Origin: CAYQQR01 sp964420035
GTDB lineage: Bacteria > Bacteroidota > Bacteroidia > Bacteroidales > SM23-62
Direction of reading: 5' to 3'
Length of the DNA: 64,000 nucleotides
Assembly: GCA_964420035.1 (NCBI GenBank)
Contig: CAYQQR010000018.1
Location: 6,018 to 70,017 of the forward strand
Position 1 is the first letter of the stretch; each line of letters opens with the position of its first letter. Of this stretch, positions 51,783-61,001 are shown one piece after another. Under the pieces are notes generated by a model. That model had not been told where the DNA came from. It was given only the letters and a program-made list of their open reading frames with translations, and did not search any database. The position numbers and the translations under genes are program-made.

Positions 51783-51956
51783 CTAACGCAACACTTTCCG
51801 TACAAAGGCAACAGTAAAGTAGGACATCAGGAAGAGGCCGATGAATCCTTCGATGCCTGCCAGCCACTGACTGGCGCCCAGCGGGTAGTAGTCGCCATAA
51901 CCGATGGTAAGGAAAGTGATGGCGCTGTAATAAATAGCTTTCCCCAGCAGGGACAT
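51783..51956 (-). pseudogene. Potassium-channel C-terminal stub
   Basis: A 57-codon frame starting at an internal ATG encodes the pore helix and selectivity filter FLTIGYGDYYP, then the second membrane helix (IEGFIGLFLMSYFTVAFV) and the tail RKVLR. Full channels of this type also need a first membrane helix and usually reach 100-300 residues. Upstream in frame, SRDTG precedes the ATG and then comes a TGA stop, so the N-terminal half is missing. A functional channel is unlikely. The stub sits between the MITE-like element and the addB-like gene. Confidence 0.7.
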
Positions 51957-52055
51957 ACCGGTATCCCTGGATCATGGTTCCAATGCACTGGAAAGCCGAA
52001 AGTTACAAATTTTGACATGCTCTGCCAAGCAACTTTTCGCAAGGCTTTTGTCAAT

Positions 52056-54911
52056 TCACGACTGTTCACGGTGACAGATTGATTTGTAGGGACAAAAACT
52101 GCAGATTTTTTGATTGCCGGTTTGCCCGAAACCGGAATCCGGATTGAAGATCTCTGTCATAAGTTCATCCAGCCCGGATTTGAATTCAGCAGCCAGAGGT
52201 GTAAAATCCAAAAGCTCTTTTTGCCTGGTCCTGAACGCATAGGAGAAATCATCCCTGAAAATATCCCGCATGATATACAAGCCCGGTATCAGGGGAGCCC
52301 CATGACCCAGCTGCATCCATATCCAGGAATACAGCATCGCCTGGAAGGCTTCCCGGTTTCTCGAATCCACCGATCTTTGAAACAGGGAATCCAGGCCTGA
52401 AAAACCCAATCTGGCCCTGCCCCCTGTTTTATAGTCTATGATCCGGGTTGTCCCTCTTGTCCGGTCTATACGGTCTATGGTCCCTCCCAGCATGACCCTG
52501 CAAGTTCGTTCACCTACCTGCACCTGTACCGGCCGTTTAACCTTCTTTTCCAGTCCGAGCACATGAATGGGAACCTGGTCCAGGTCCCTCCTGATGATCT
52601 GCAGCAGGAAATTCTCAAGGATCTCGAAGTTCAGTGCTGTTTTGCCCCCGCTGATATCCACCGATACCCCGAATTCACCCGAATATACTTCCCTGAAGGA
52701 TCCGCCCAGGGCATCCCGGATCCTGTCCCTGTTCCCGATCAAGGCTTCCAGGTCTTCCTTTTGCAGAACCGTTTTGCCGGTATTCCCATAAAGAGCCGCA
52801 ATGGTCCGGTGCAGAATACTCCCGAAAACCGCTGCATCCACTTCTTCCTTTATTTCTTCCTGTTCGCTGATCCGGGCTATGTAGCGGAAATAGAACTTCA
52901 AACTGCAATCCAGGTAGGCATTCAGAGCACTGGGGGATAAATATTTACCTTTCTGTTCCCGGTAGCTGTCCAGGACCTGCATGATCCTTTCTGTTTTGGG
53001 AATCCGTATGACGGGTATTCTTTCTTCGGTAACATCCAGGCGCATCGTGGCATGATCCACTTCAAACTTATCATCATAATCCAGTTGTAACAGGAAGCGG
53101 GAAGCCTCACCGGTCCGGTTCCCGGATGCAGTATTATTATAGATCATGTTCACCGACCGGCTCCTGTGGAGAAGCCGGTAGAAATAATAGGCATAAATGG
53201 AATCATGATCTTCGGTTACCGGCAACCCGAAGCCTTTTCTGAGATTGTAGGGGATCATGGATTGACCGTGGATCATCCCCGGCATATTTTCTTCATTCAT
53301 CCCCAGGAGAATCACATGATCGAAATCCAGCAGGCGGGTTTCCAGTATACCCAAAACCTGGATCTTTTCCAGGGGTTCCCCTTCAAAGGGTATCCTTACC
53401 GGCTGAAGCATCCTCCGGAGCAGCGTCATCAGGGTTGCCGTTTCCAGTTCCGGATCATACTGCTGCAACATTTCTCCCAGTTTTTGCAATATCTGAACCA
53501 TACGGTAAAGAAATTCCCGGTCCAGGCCGCTTGCATTATCGCCGTTCTCTCCCAGAAAAGAGAACACCTTGAGAAGCACCCGGACCATCCAACGCGGGAT
53601 CTGCTTTACCTGGCCGGGTATAGGAAACAGAATTTCACTGAGGGGATGGACCCTGAGTTCGGACCCGGGAACCTGTATCCTGTTTTCCAGGACGATCCGC
53701 TTCAGCAAATCATCGGCCCCGTGATCGATGATGCTCCGGATATAGGGATGCTGAAAAATACCCTGCACATCCTTGTAATAAAAACTGTAACGGTCCGCCT
53801 CACCCCGCCGGTTCCTGTATAAGCGTACCAACCGTTCCGCCAGGCTGTAGGCGGGGGTCATCAACAGGGGATAGCCCATGGTCACGTTGATGTTCCCATA
53901 TTCCGGGGGTATGGAATGCAGCGCGGGCATCAGGAGTTGTTCATCGGCAAGTACGATGGCTATGGAGTGATCCTCCTGTTCAGCCGTAATACCCTCCAGG
54001 ATACCGGGCAGTAACTTGGTCTGCCCCACGTCTGACGGCGCTGTGATGATCCGCAGTCCGGGTTTTTGTTCCTGCAGGATACCTGACAGGGGTGTATTTC
54101 CTGTCGCGGGATAATCCCGGATGTTATCCCTGATGAACCTGCCGGCTTCGTGGTCCTGTTGACCGGTATAATAGCTGTCATAATCCCAGTAAAACAGTGC
54201 GCGCCCCTTGTTCTTAAAATAATTTAAAAGTTTCTTTTCGCACTGATTCAGGGCATTGAAGCCCACGAAAATGACCCTGTGGTATTCCGTTTCCCTGATC
54301 CTGTTATCCCCGATCTTTTGCGCCACATCCCTGTAGATCATCCCTTCGTAACCCGTATTTTTCTCCCTGAGCTTGTTGTTCAGCTCTTTATAAACCCCTT
54401 CAAGGATCTGCCACACGCGTATAAAGGTCTTTTGGTGGCCGGGCATTTTTTCAAGATCGAATGCCTTCCAGAAGGTCCTGATCGCCTTCAGTTGCTCCTC
54501 CTCGAGGTAGGAAAAATGATCCTCGATCTCTTTCAGGGCCGAGAGGTTGAAGAACAGTTGGTGCGGATCGACCAGGTATTTGTCGATATCGTTAAAATCC
54601 CGCAGCAGCAGGTCGCCCCAGTAATAGAATTTATCAAAGCTTTCTTTCTCGCCGCTGTGTTTCTGATAGATCTCATGCAAATGGAATATGGCTTCCAGGT
54701 CGGATACCTGCTTCAGATCCGAGAGTTCGGACATCAGCCCGGAAATGGTGAGCATCAACGGGGACCAGGCAGGTTTGTCGAGCAGTTCTTTGTAGTATTC
54801 AGAAAAGAACAACGCGGCCCTGCGGTTGGGGAAGACCAGGCAGGAGTGTTGGAGGTCGTTGCCCAACTCCCGGGTTAGTATTTCGGCCAGCTCTTTTAGG
54901 AAAGGTCTCAT
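52056..54911 (-). CDS. AddB-like PD-(D/E)XK nuclease/helicase-inactive subunit
   Basis: A 951-residue protein. The N-terminal half is helicase-like but without a proper Walker A (HSCLVFPNRRAALFFSEYY). The C-terminal nuclease has GGTIDRIDRTRGTTRIIDYKTG with the Asp and Lys of the PD-(D/E)XK motif. Four Cys suitable for an iron-sulfur staple are present: one in AYLDCSLKFYFRY and three in CSFCPYKSICH. With the AddA-like helicase about 1 kb upstream in transcription, it forms a double-strand-break end processor. Its stop is complete; the channel stub follows. Confidence 0.85.
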   Translation of the reverse strand: MRPFLKELAEILTRELGNDLQHSCLVFPNRRAALFFSEYYKELLDKPAWSPLMLTISGLMSELSDLKQVSDLEAIFHLHEIYQKHSGEKESFDKFYYWGDLLLRDFNDIDKYLVDPHQLFFNLSALKEIEDHFSYLEEEQLKAIRTFWKAFDLEKMPGHQKTFIRVWQILEGVYKELNNKLREKNTGYEGMIYRDVAQKIGDNRIRETEYHRVIFVGFNALNQCEKKLLNYFKNKGRALFYWDYDSYYTGQQDHEAGRFIRDNIRDYPATGNTPLSGILQEQKPGLRIITAPSDVGQTKLLPGILEGITAEQEDHSIAIVLADEQLLMPALHSIPPEYGNINVTMGYPLLMTPAYSLAERLVRLYRNRRGEADRYSFYYKDVQGIFQHPYIRSIIDHGADDLLKRIVLENRIQVPGSELRVHPLSEILFPIPGQVKQIPRWMVRVLLKVFSFLGENGDNASGLDREFLYRMVQILQKLGEMLQQYDPELETATLMTLLRRMLQPVRIPFEGEPLEKIQVLGILETRLLDFDHVILLGMNEENMPGMIHGQSMIPYNLRKGFGLPVTEDHDSIYAYYFYRLLHRSRSVNMIYNNTASGNRTGEASRFLLQLDYDDKFEVDHATMRLDVTEERIPVIRIPKTERIMQVLDSYREQKGKYLSPSALNAYLDCSLKFYFRYIARISEQEEIKEEVDAAVFGSILHRTIAALYGNTGKTVLQKEDLEALIGNRDRIRDALGGSFREVYSGEFGVSVDISGGKTALNFEILENFLLQIIRRDLDQVPIHVLGLEKKVKRPVQVQVGERTCRVMLGGTIDRIDRTRGTTRIIDYKTGGRARLGFSGLDSLFQRSVDSRNREAFQAMLYSWIWMQLGHGAPLIPGLYIMRDIFRDDFSYAFRTRQKELLDFTPLAAEFKSGLDELMTEIFNPDSGFGQTGNQKICSFCPYKSICHREQS

Positions 54912-54977
54912 TTAAAGATAAATTCTAAATCCGGAATTCGAAACGACACTCGAAATTCGAAACAGTTTATTAGCAAC

Positions 54978-55013
54978 TAATCTTTATTCTTACAATCTTC
55001 AATCTTCAATCAG
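54978..55013. repeat. CAATCTT heptamer array over the radical SAM stop
   Basis: TAATCTT, TATTCTT, ACAATCTT (one base longer), CAATCTT, CAATCAG. The stop codon of the minus-strand radical SAM gene (TCA at 55006-55008) is inside the array. Confidence 0.75.
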
Positions 55014-55956
55014 ATGCATAGTGCCTGCCCTGCCAGGTATCCAACTCCTTCATCCTTTTTTCGATCATATTCAGGACCTGGTCGGAGCGCAACTCCCAGT
55101 TGGGAGCAAGCAGGTATTGTGGATTGACCTCCCCCGCCAGCCGCTCGATGTAAATATCCGGGGTGAGATGTTCCAGGACCCGTATCACCAGGTCGACATA
55201 TTCCAGCAGGTCCAATACGGGAATGCCGGAGGGATCCCTTTGATACTGCTGTCCCAAAACCGTATTCCGTACAATCTGGAGCTGGTGGTACTTGATGCTG
55301 TGCAGGGGCAGTTCAGAAACGATCCCTGCCTGATCCACCATATCCTGTTCGCTTTCTCCGGGCAAACCCAGGATCATATGGGCCCCGGTCCGGATGTCTC
55401 TTTCGCCGGTTTTGCGGATTGCTGCTTCGGAGGCCGCAAAATCATGTCCCCTGTTGATCCGTTCCAGGGTCCGGTCCAGGCAGCTTTCAATTCCATACTC
55501 GATTACCACGAATTTCTCTTTATTCAGTCCGGCAAAATAATCCAGCAATTTATCATCTACACAATCGGGACGGGTTCCCAGCACCAGGCCGATCACCTGA
55601 GGGTGCTCCAGTGCAGGTTTATAGATCCCTTCAAGTTCTTCAAGCGGGGCATAAGTGTTAGTATATGCCTGGAAATAAGCAAGGTAGCTCACTGCTGAAC
55701 GATATCTTTTCTTATGGAAGGCAATCCCCTCTTCCAGTTGTTTTTCCACGGATTTGTCCGGACTGCAATAGGATGGAGAAAAGGCGTTGTTGTTACAGTA
55801 GGTACATCCTCCCCTGCCCACGGTACCGTCACGGTTGGGGCAGGTAAAGCCGGCATCTATCGAGAGTTTTTGCACCCTTCCGCCGAAGCGCTCCTTCAGA
55901 TAGAGCACATACGCGTTGAAGCGCCTGGACTGATCCTTGCCGAAAAATTTTTTCAT
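55006..55956 (-). CDS. Radical SAM protein, TIGR01212/YhcC type
   Basis: A 316-residue radical SAM enzyme. Cys39, Cys51 and Cys54 in CPNRDGTVGRGGCTYC (C-x11-C-x2-C) bind the [4Fe-4S] cluster, as in the TIGR01212/YhcC group related to Elp3. Further blocks are GLVLGTRPDC, VIEYGIESCLDRTL, RTGAHMILGLPGESEQDM and LAPNWELRSDQVLN. The family's reaction is unknown. Its ATG overlaps the stop of the AddA-like gene by 4 bp, so it is translationally coupled to a DNA-repair helicase. Confidence 0.88.
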   Translation of the reverse strand: MKKFFGKDQSRRFNAYVLYLKERFGGRVQKLSIDAGFTCPNRDGTVGRGGCTYCNNNAFSPSYCSPDKSVEKQLEEGIAFHKKRYRSAVSYLAYFQAYTNTYAPLEELEGIYKPALEHPQVIGLVLGTRPDCVDDKLLDYFAGLNKEKFVVIEYGIESCLDRTLERINRGHDFAASEAAIRKTGERDIRTGAHMILGLPGESEQDMVDQAGIVSELPLHSIKYHQLQIVRNTVLGQQYQRDPSGIPVLDLLEYVDLVIRVLEHLTPDIYIERLAGEVNPQYLLAPNWELRSDQVLNMIEKRMKELDTWQGRHYASD

Positions 55957-58900
55957 CCCGGGTTAATTTTTTCCACCTGGTCCAGTTTGACATACCAAAG
56001 GTAGCCTTCCACCTGTTCGTGGCCCATTTCACGGAGCCTCGACATATACTGGCGAACCTGCTGGTTATAATAGGTTTTTGTTTTGTCCCCGAATTTGAAA
56101 TCCACCACTACGGTCCTGCCGTCCCGCATCATCACCCGGTCGGGTCTCAGGGTCCCTTTCGCGCGGGTGAGGATGGATCTTTCCGGAAAAACCTGCCATC
56201 CGGGCCGGAACCATTCCCGGGCAACCGGATGCCCGAGGGCCTTACGCGCCTCCGCCAGGAGATCCTGACGCACATCACCGGGAATCCTTCCTTCAAGCAC
56301 CATCTTTTCTACCCCGTGTTGAAGGTCTTCTGCAGTTATGATACTTTTGAACAGGTCGTGCATCAGGGTACCGTAATTGATCCGCAGGGCCTGTTCGGGC
56401 CGTGTGATTTCCAGGAAGCCGGCTGAATCATATCGCAGGCTCAGTCTTCCTGCCGGGGTCCAGCTTTCCAGCCGGGGTTGCAGATTCACCTGTTTCGAAG
56501 GGACATGCCGTATGGCACAAGGCATTTCTCCGGAGGTAAATCTTTCCGTTCCGTCAGCCGGATCTATGAACAGATTACTCATCGACGCGCCGGGTTCCGT
56601 TTGAAGTTCGCAACAAACCCGGTAGACCAGATCGCCTGAATGTTTCAACGGATCGGGATTATTACTTTTGGGCCCGGTGCAGATCAGGACATCCTTCGCG
56701 CGGGTAAAAGCTACATAGAGCAGGTTCAGGTTATCGACCAGTGATTTCTGTTTTTCCAGCAGGTAATCCTGTTTGAAAAAAGTCTCTCCCAATTTTGAAG
56801 AATAGCGGACCGGCAAGATGGGCATTTGACTGAAGGGTTCTTCACGGGGCCTGACCCACATCACGGGCCGGTGCCGGTCCGGACTCATCTCCCAGTCGCA
56901 ATAGGGGACCAGCACCACGTCAAACTCCAGACCCTTGGCCTTATGGATGGTGAGGATGGTGATGGCATCCTGGTTCTCTGAAATGTTCACCGACTGTTCG
57001 CTTCCGTGTTCTTCCCACCACTCGAGAAAAGTATCCAGGGCAGGGGATTCGCGGGTGGTGTAATCCCTCACCCTGTCCAGGAAAGCCTGGAGATAGGGTG
57101 TATTCCCTTTTTGCCCGGAAAGGTCCAGGGCCCTGATAAGCCTTTCCGTGAGTTCATATAAGGGCAGTTTACGCAACTGATCCCTGTTTTGCACCAGTTC
57201 ACCCGGCAATTCATTCTGTGGCTCCTCCCCTTCCGCGGATGGTCCGCCCGGAATACCTGCCAGGAGAAGGTCCAGCTGTTTCCCGTCCAGTTGATCAGGC
57301 CGGTGCAGAAAATGGTATTCATAGATCAGAAAGGCCTTGTTGATATGATCGTCAGGATCCCGGAGATATTTCATGGCGGCGATCAGTAATCTTACTGCTG
57401 CGGAAGCATTCACGTAGAGAGATTCACCGGAGATCACCCTGAAATTATATGGGCTTCTTTCCGGCAGTTCCTGCTGGGTTTCCAGTAACAATCTGGCTAT
57501 CCTCCGTCCTTCGGCTGCTGACCGCACCAGGATAGCCATATCCCCTGCCCTGTAATCATTTTCCTGGAGTTTTTTGATCTTATCCGCCAACATGCGGTCG
57601 GCAGCATCCATCCAATGTTCTTCATCATTGTTTTCCAGAAAATTCAGTTCCGCAACTCCCCCCGTACCTGATACTTTTTCCGGAATTTCCTGCACCACAT
57701 CCGCATAGGCTTCCCTCAGACTTACCGTTGGCGGGGATCCGGCCACCTTGTCGTTGCTTTCTGCCTCTGCCCTGAACCCTTCATCCAGTCTGGCAGCCGC
57801 CTTTTCAAAGAAAACATTATTGAACCGGATCACTGCTTCCCTGCTCCGGTAGTTGGTGAGCAGGGGCCTGATCTTGACCTCCTGTCCCGGGAAAGCCTTT
57901 TCAACTTCACCGGCCAGAATATCCCAGTCGCTGTTCCGCCACCGGTATATGGATTGCTTCACGTCTCCCACGACAAGGTTATCAAATCCCTGGGCCAGGC
58001 TGTTGCTGAGCAGGGGCTTGAAATTCTTCCATTGCAGGCGCGAGGTATCCTGGAACTCGTCGATCATAAAATGATGGTAACGGTTTCCTGCCTTTTCATA
58101 GATAAAAGGAGCTTCATTGTCCCGGATGATCCCGTGGAGAAAGGCTGCCGCGTCGGAGATCAGGAAAAGATTCTGTTCCTGTGCATATTGATGCAGTTCT
58201 TCAGACAGGTCCTGGAGTACGCCCAGGTTATAGACTTCTTTAAGGATCCTGACAGCCGTGTTGTATTTTTCCCTGTTTTCGTCGAAATACGCGTATATTT
58301 TTTGAAGGCAGGATCGCAGACCCTTGTCGTAGGCTTCCCGGATGATCAGGGATTTGGGAGCGTTTTTGGCGGCCCATTTGCTGAAATCATCCACTGCCTG
58401 CCTCCGCGCCCCGGTGAGCACATCCAGTTTGCCCTGCATGATTCCGGGAAAGACTGCAGCCACGGAACGGGATTTCCCTGAAAAATCCTCAGTTTCAAGG
58501 TCCAGTCCCCTGATAATGGCAATAGCTTCCTGAGCAATGGATCTGAGTTCATTTTCAAAGGAAGATCGGATCCTGTGAAGGTCCCGTATAAAGCCGTTCA
58601 GGGTTTCTCTGTCACAGAAGGATCCGGAATGCAGACTTTGTTGTTCCTGGTATTCTTCCGAGACGATTTGTCCGGCCAGGTCTTTCATGCTGTTGCGTAA
58701 TTCCCAGGACCTGCCTTCTTCAATATTATGGAGGGCGTAGTTGGTGAGCCATTTACGGAGGTCCTCGTTCCGGTCCATCCGGGTCATGAGCAGTTCTATC
58801 GCGTGGAAGATCAATCTTTTATCGTCCAGTTCGATGCTGAAGTTGCCGGTCTGGCCCGTTTCCCTCGTGAAGTTCCTGATGATCCGCTGGAAGAAGCTGT

Positions 58901-59222
58901 CGATGGTGCCTACCGAAAACCAGGAATAATGATGCAGGATCTCGCGCAGGGCCTCGCGGGCCTGTGTCCGGAGCAGTTGTTCCTCCTTCCCGCTTTCCTG
59001 TACCAGGATATCCAGATAGTCACTTTGGTCCTCTCCGGCCATCTTCTTGAGCTGTTCGAGGATCCTGAGCTTCATTTCCCTTGTGGCCTTATTGGTAAAG
59101 GTTACGGCAAGGATGTTACGAAAGACGGAAGGATCGTCGAGGATGGTGCGGATATATTCCAGGGCCAGGGTGAATGTCTTACCCGAACCTGCCGAGGCTT
59201 TATATATGGTTAATTTGGACAT
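55953..59222 (-). CDS. AddA-like UvrD-family helicase-nuclease
   Basis: A 1089-residue SF1A helicase. Walker A is ASAGSGKTFTL (residues 9-19), motif Ia is FTNKATREMKLRIL, motif II is MIDEFQDTSRLQW, motif III NLVVGDVKQSIYRWR, and the late motifs ILTIHKAKGLEFDVVLVPYC and NLLYVAFTRAKD are present. The C-terminus holds a PD-(D/E)XK nuclease (RPDRVMMRDGRTVVVDFKFGD). Together with the AddB-like protein it would resect DNA ends for RecA loading. A plausible translation-coupled unit with the radical SAM gene follows. Confidence 0.88.
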   Translation of the reverse strand: MSKLTIYKASAGSGKTFTLALEYIRTILDDPSVFRNILAVTFTNKATREMKLRILEQLKKMAGEDQSDYLDILVQESGKEEQLLRTQAREALREILHHYSWFSVGTIDSFFQRIIRNFTRETGQTGNFSIELDDKRLIFHAIELLMTRMDRNEDLRKWLTNYALHNIEEGRSWELRNSMKDLAGQIVSEEYQEQQSLHSGSFCDRETLNGFIRDLHRIRSSFENELRSIAQEAIAIIRGLDLETEDFSGKSRSVAAVFPGIMQGKLDVLTGARRQAVDDFSKWAAKNAPKSLIIREAYDKGLRSCLQKIYAYFDENREKYNTAVRILKEVYNLGVLQDLSEELHQYAQEQNLFLISDAAAFLHGIIRDNEAPFIYEKAGNRYHHFMIDEFQDTSRLQWKNFKPLLSNSLAQGFDNLVVGDVKQSIYRWRNSDWDILAGEVEKAFPGQEVKIRPLLTNYRSREAVIRFNNVFFEKAAARLDEGFRAEAESNDKVAGSPPTVSLREAYADVVQEIPEKVSGTGGVAELNFLENNDEEHWMDAADRMLADKIKKLQENDYRAGDMAILVRSAAEGRRIARLLLETQQELPERSPYNFRVISGESLYVNASAAVRLLIAAMKYLRDPDDHINKAFLIYEYHFLHRPDQLDGKQLDLLLAGIPGGPSAEGEEPQNELPGELVQNRDQLRKLPLYELTERLIRALDLSGQKGNTPYLQAFLDRVRDYTTRESPALDTFLEWWEEHGSEQSVNISENQDAITILTIHKAKGLEFDVVLVPYCDWEMSPDRHRPVMWVRPREEPFSQMPILPVRYSSKLGETFFKQDYLLEKQKSLVDNLNLLYVAFTRAKDVLICTGPKSNNPDPLKHSGDLVYRVCCELQTEPGASMSNLFIDPADGTERFTSGEMPCAIRHVPSKQVNLQPRLESWTPAGRLSLRYDSAGFLEITRPEQALRINYGTLMHDLFKSIITAEDLQHGVEKMVLEGRIPGDVRQDLLAEARKALGHPVAREWFRPGWQVFPERSILTRAKGTLRPDRVMMRDGRTVVVDFKFGDKTKTYYNQQVRQYMSRLREMGHEQVEGYLWYVKLDQVEKINPG

Positions 59223-59226
59223 ATAA

Positions 59227-60414
59227 TTATTTGACCTGTAACACCAGACCTTTGAGGTATTCCCCCTCGGGATGGTAAATGCTCACCGGGTGGTCGGGCG
59301 GCTGGGAAAGCTGGTGCAACAGTCTGACTTCCCTTCCCGTGTTGGCTGCCGCCACAAACACCGACCGCCTGAAATTCTCCCTGTTCACGGCCTGGGAACA
59401 GGAAAAGGTGAAAATGATGCCTCCCGGTTTGATGCCGGCTATGGCCCTCTGGTTGAGTCGCTTGTACCCCTGCAAGGCATTATTCAGGGTTTTCTGGTGC
59501 CTGGCAAAGGCCGGCGGATCCAGGATCACCAGGTCGTATTGATCCGGGTGATCATCCAGCCACCGGAAAGCATCCGAAACCATCCCTTCATGCGGGGCAC
59601 CGGCACCGAAATTCAGCGCTACATTTTCCCTTGCAAGGTCGATGGCCGGACCGCTGGAGTCGACCGTACGGACGCTTTCAGCTCCCGCGCCGAGGGCATA
59701 CACCGAAAATCCGCCCGTGTACCCGAACAGGTTCAGTACTTTTTTTCCTTCTGCAAAATCTGAAAGCAGGTTACGGCTCTGACGTTGATCAATAAAGAAA
59801 CCTGTTTTCTGGCCGGCGGCCCAATCCACTTTAAATTTATAACCGTTTTCGAGAACCATGTTACCCGGGGCATCCCCTTTTATGTACCCATCGGGAAATT
59901 CCCCTGAGACCTTCGCGGGCAAAGAGTTTGAACTTTTGTTGTAAATGCTTTTCAGGCGCTTGCCCATGATCTTTTCCAGGGATGCGAATATCATTTCCCG
60001 GGCCAGGAACATACCTGTGGAATGAAACTGGGTTACGAGGGTGCCGTCATAATGATCGATGATCAGACCGGGCATCCGGTCCCCTTCTGCATTCACCAGC
60101 CGGAACACGTTGGTTCCCTCCTTTTCTGTCAGTCCCAACGACTGCCTGAACATCCAGGCATCCTGCATTCTTTTTTTCCAGAGTTGGTTATCCGGGGCAG
60201 CAGGTTCGAAGGAAATGATCCTTACCGCGATGGAGCCGGGGGCATAATGTCCGGCACCCAGGAATTCATCCTGGTTGGAATAGACTTCCACCCATCGCCC
60301 GTCGGCCACGGGTCCTTTTATCTTCTTGATGGCACCTGAGAATACCCAGGGGTGGTATCTTTTCAGGGACTGGTCCTTTCCCGACTTGAGGATTATCTTT
60401 GTTTGGTCGGCCAT
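59227..60414 (-). CDS. RlmI-like rRNA (cytosine-C5) methyltransferase
   Basis: A 395-residue protein with a N-terminal PUA domain (LKRYHPWVFSGAIKKIKG) and a Rossmann methyltransferase: KVLNLFGYTGGFSVYALGAGAESVRTVDSSG, then VILDPPAFARH, FTFSCSQ with the catalytic Cys, and FRRSVFVAAANTGREVRLL. RlmI methylates C1962 of 23S rRNA. It overlaps the exonuclease gene by 1 bp. It lies 4 bp before the AddA-like gene. Confidence 0.87.
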   Translation of the reverse strand: MADQTKIILKSGKDQSLKRYHPWVFSGAIKKIKGPVADGRWVEVYSNQDEFLGAGHYAPGSIAVRIISFEPAAPDNQLWKKRMQDAWMFRQSLGLTEKEGTNVFRLVNAEGDRMPGLIIDHYDGTLVTQFHSTGMFLAREMIFASLEKIMGKRLKSIYNKSSNSLPAKVSGEFPDGYIKGDAPGNMVLENGYKFKVDWAAGQKTGFFIDQRQSRNLLSDFAEGKKVLNLFGYTGGFSVYALGAGAESVRTVDSSGPAIDLARENVALNFGAGAPHEGMVSDAFRWLDDHPDQYDLVILDPPAFARHQKTLNNALQGYKRLNQRAIAGIKPGGIIFTFSCSQAVNRENFRRSVFVAAANTGREVRLLHQLSQPPDHPVSIYHPEGEYLKGLVLQVK

Positions 60415-61001
60415 CAGGCTTGGTGGTTTAGCCGGGTATATATCCGGTGGCTCACCCAGGCATCGGTTGCTGCATACCGTTGTTGTTCCGGGGTGAGGCT
60501 TCCGTTCTCCCAGTTGGAGGTCTGTTGCGATTTACTGATGCGGAAGCCCAGTATGATCCCGGACAGTTTACGGAGGCCCTTGCTTTTGATGCCAAAATGT
60601 TCCACATAATCCTGGAGGTCAATAAATCCCCTGGGTTCGAATTTCCTAAGCCCTTGCAGTGCTTTAATATCATCGTGGATGGCCACACCCACTTTTTTGA
60701 TCCCCGGGTTTTCAAATACCCGTATAACCGTTTTTGGCAGGCCCACTTTATGCAGCCGGATGAGCCAGGCTTCGCTGGCCGCGGAAAGCTGCAGCAGGGC
60801 CACCTTATTTCTACGGCCTTTTCTGAAATTGGGTTTGGTTTCCGTATCAAAGCCCAGAACCGGGTTCTGTTGCAAGAGTCCCTTGAGTCTTGACAGCTGG
60901 GCTCTCTTTTCCACCAGGTGGATCTTCCCCTGAAAAGCTTGCAGGGGCAGTTGTTTGACCTCTTCGGTGCTGAGTTCCTCTTTATACTTCTTCATCCTCA
61001 T
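60414..61001 (-). CDS. DEDDy 3'-5' exonuclease
   Basis: A 195-residue RNase D-like exonuclease domain: Exo I GFDTETKP, Exo II GVAIHDDIKAL, Exo III YAATDAWVSHRIYTRL with the Tyr of the DEDDy type. No HRDC domain follows. Such single-domain members in Bacteroidota act on DNA or RNA ends; exact substrate not known. The gene overlaps the DUF5063 gene by about 20 bp and rlmI-like by 1 bp, so it belongs to one unit. Two ATGs (61001 and 60995) are possible. Confidence 0.85.
   Translation of the reverse strand: MRMKKYKEELSTEEVKQLPLQAFQGKIHLVEKRAQLSRLKGLLQQNPVLGFDTETKPNFRKGRRNKVALLQLSAASEAWLIRLHKVGLPKTVIRVFENPGIKKVGVAIHDDIKALQGLRKFEPRGFIDLQDYVEHFGIKSKGLRKLSGIILGFRISKSQQTSNWENGSLTPEQQRYAATDAWVSHRIYTRLNHQA

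Noticed and set aside
51742..51975. 77-codon minus-strand frame over the channel stub
   Set aside because: It is out of frame with the recognised pore motif (TIGYGD) and overlaps it; the pore frame is the real remnant.
51827..52069. 80-codon minus-strand frame starting GTG behind the addB-like gene
   Set aside because: Out of frame with the channel motif, no domain; its first part is unrecognised sequence at the break point.
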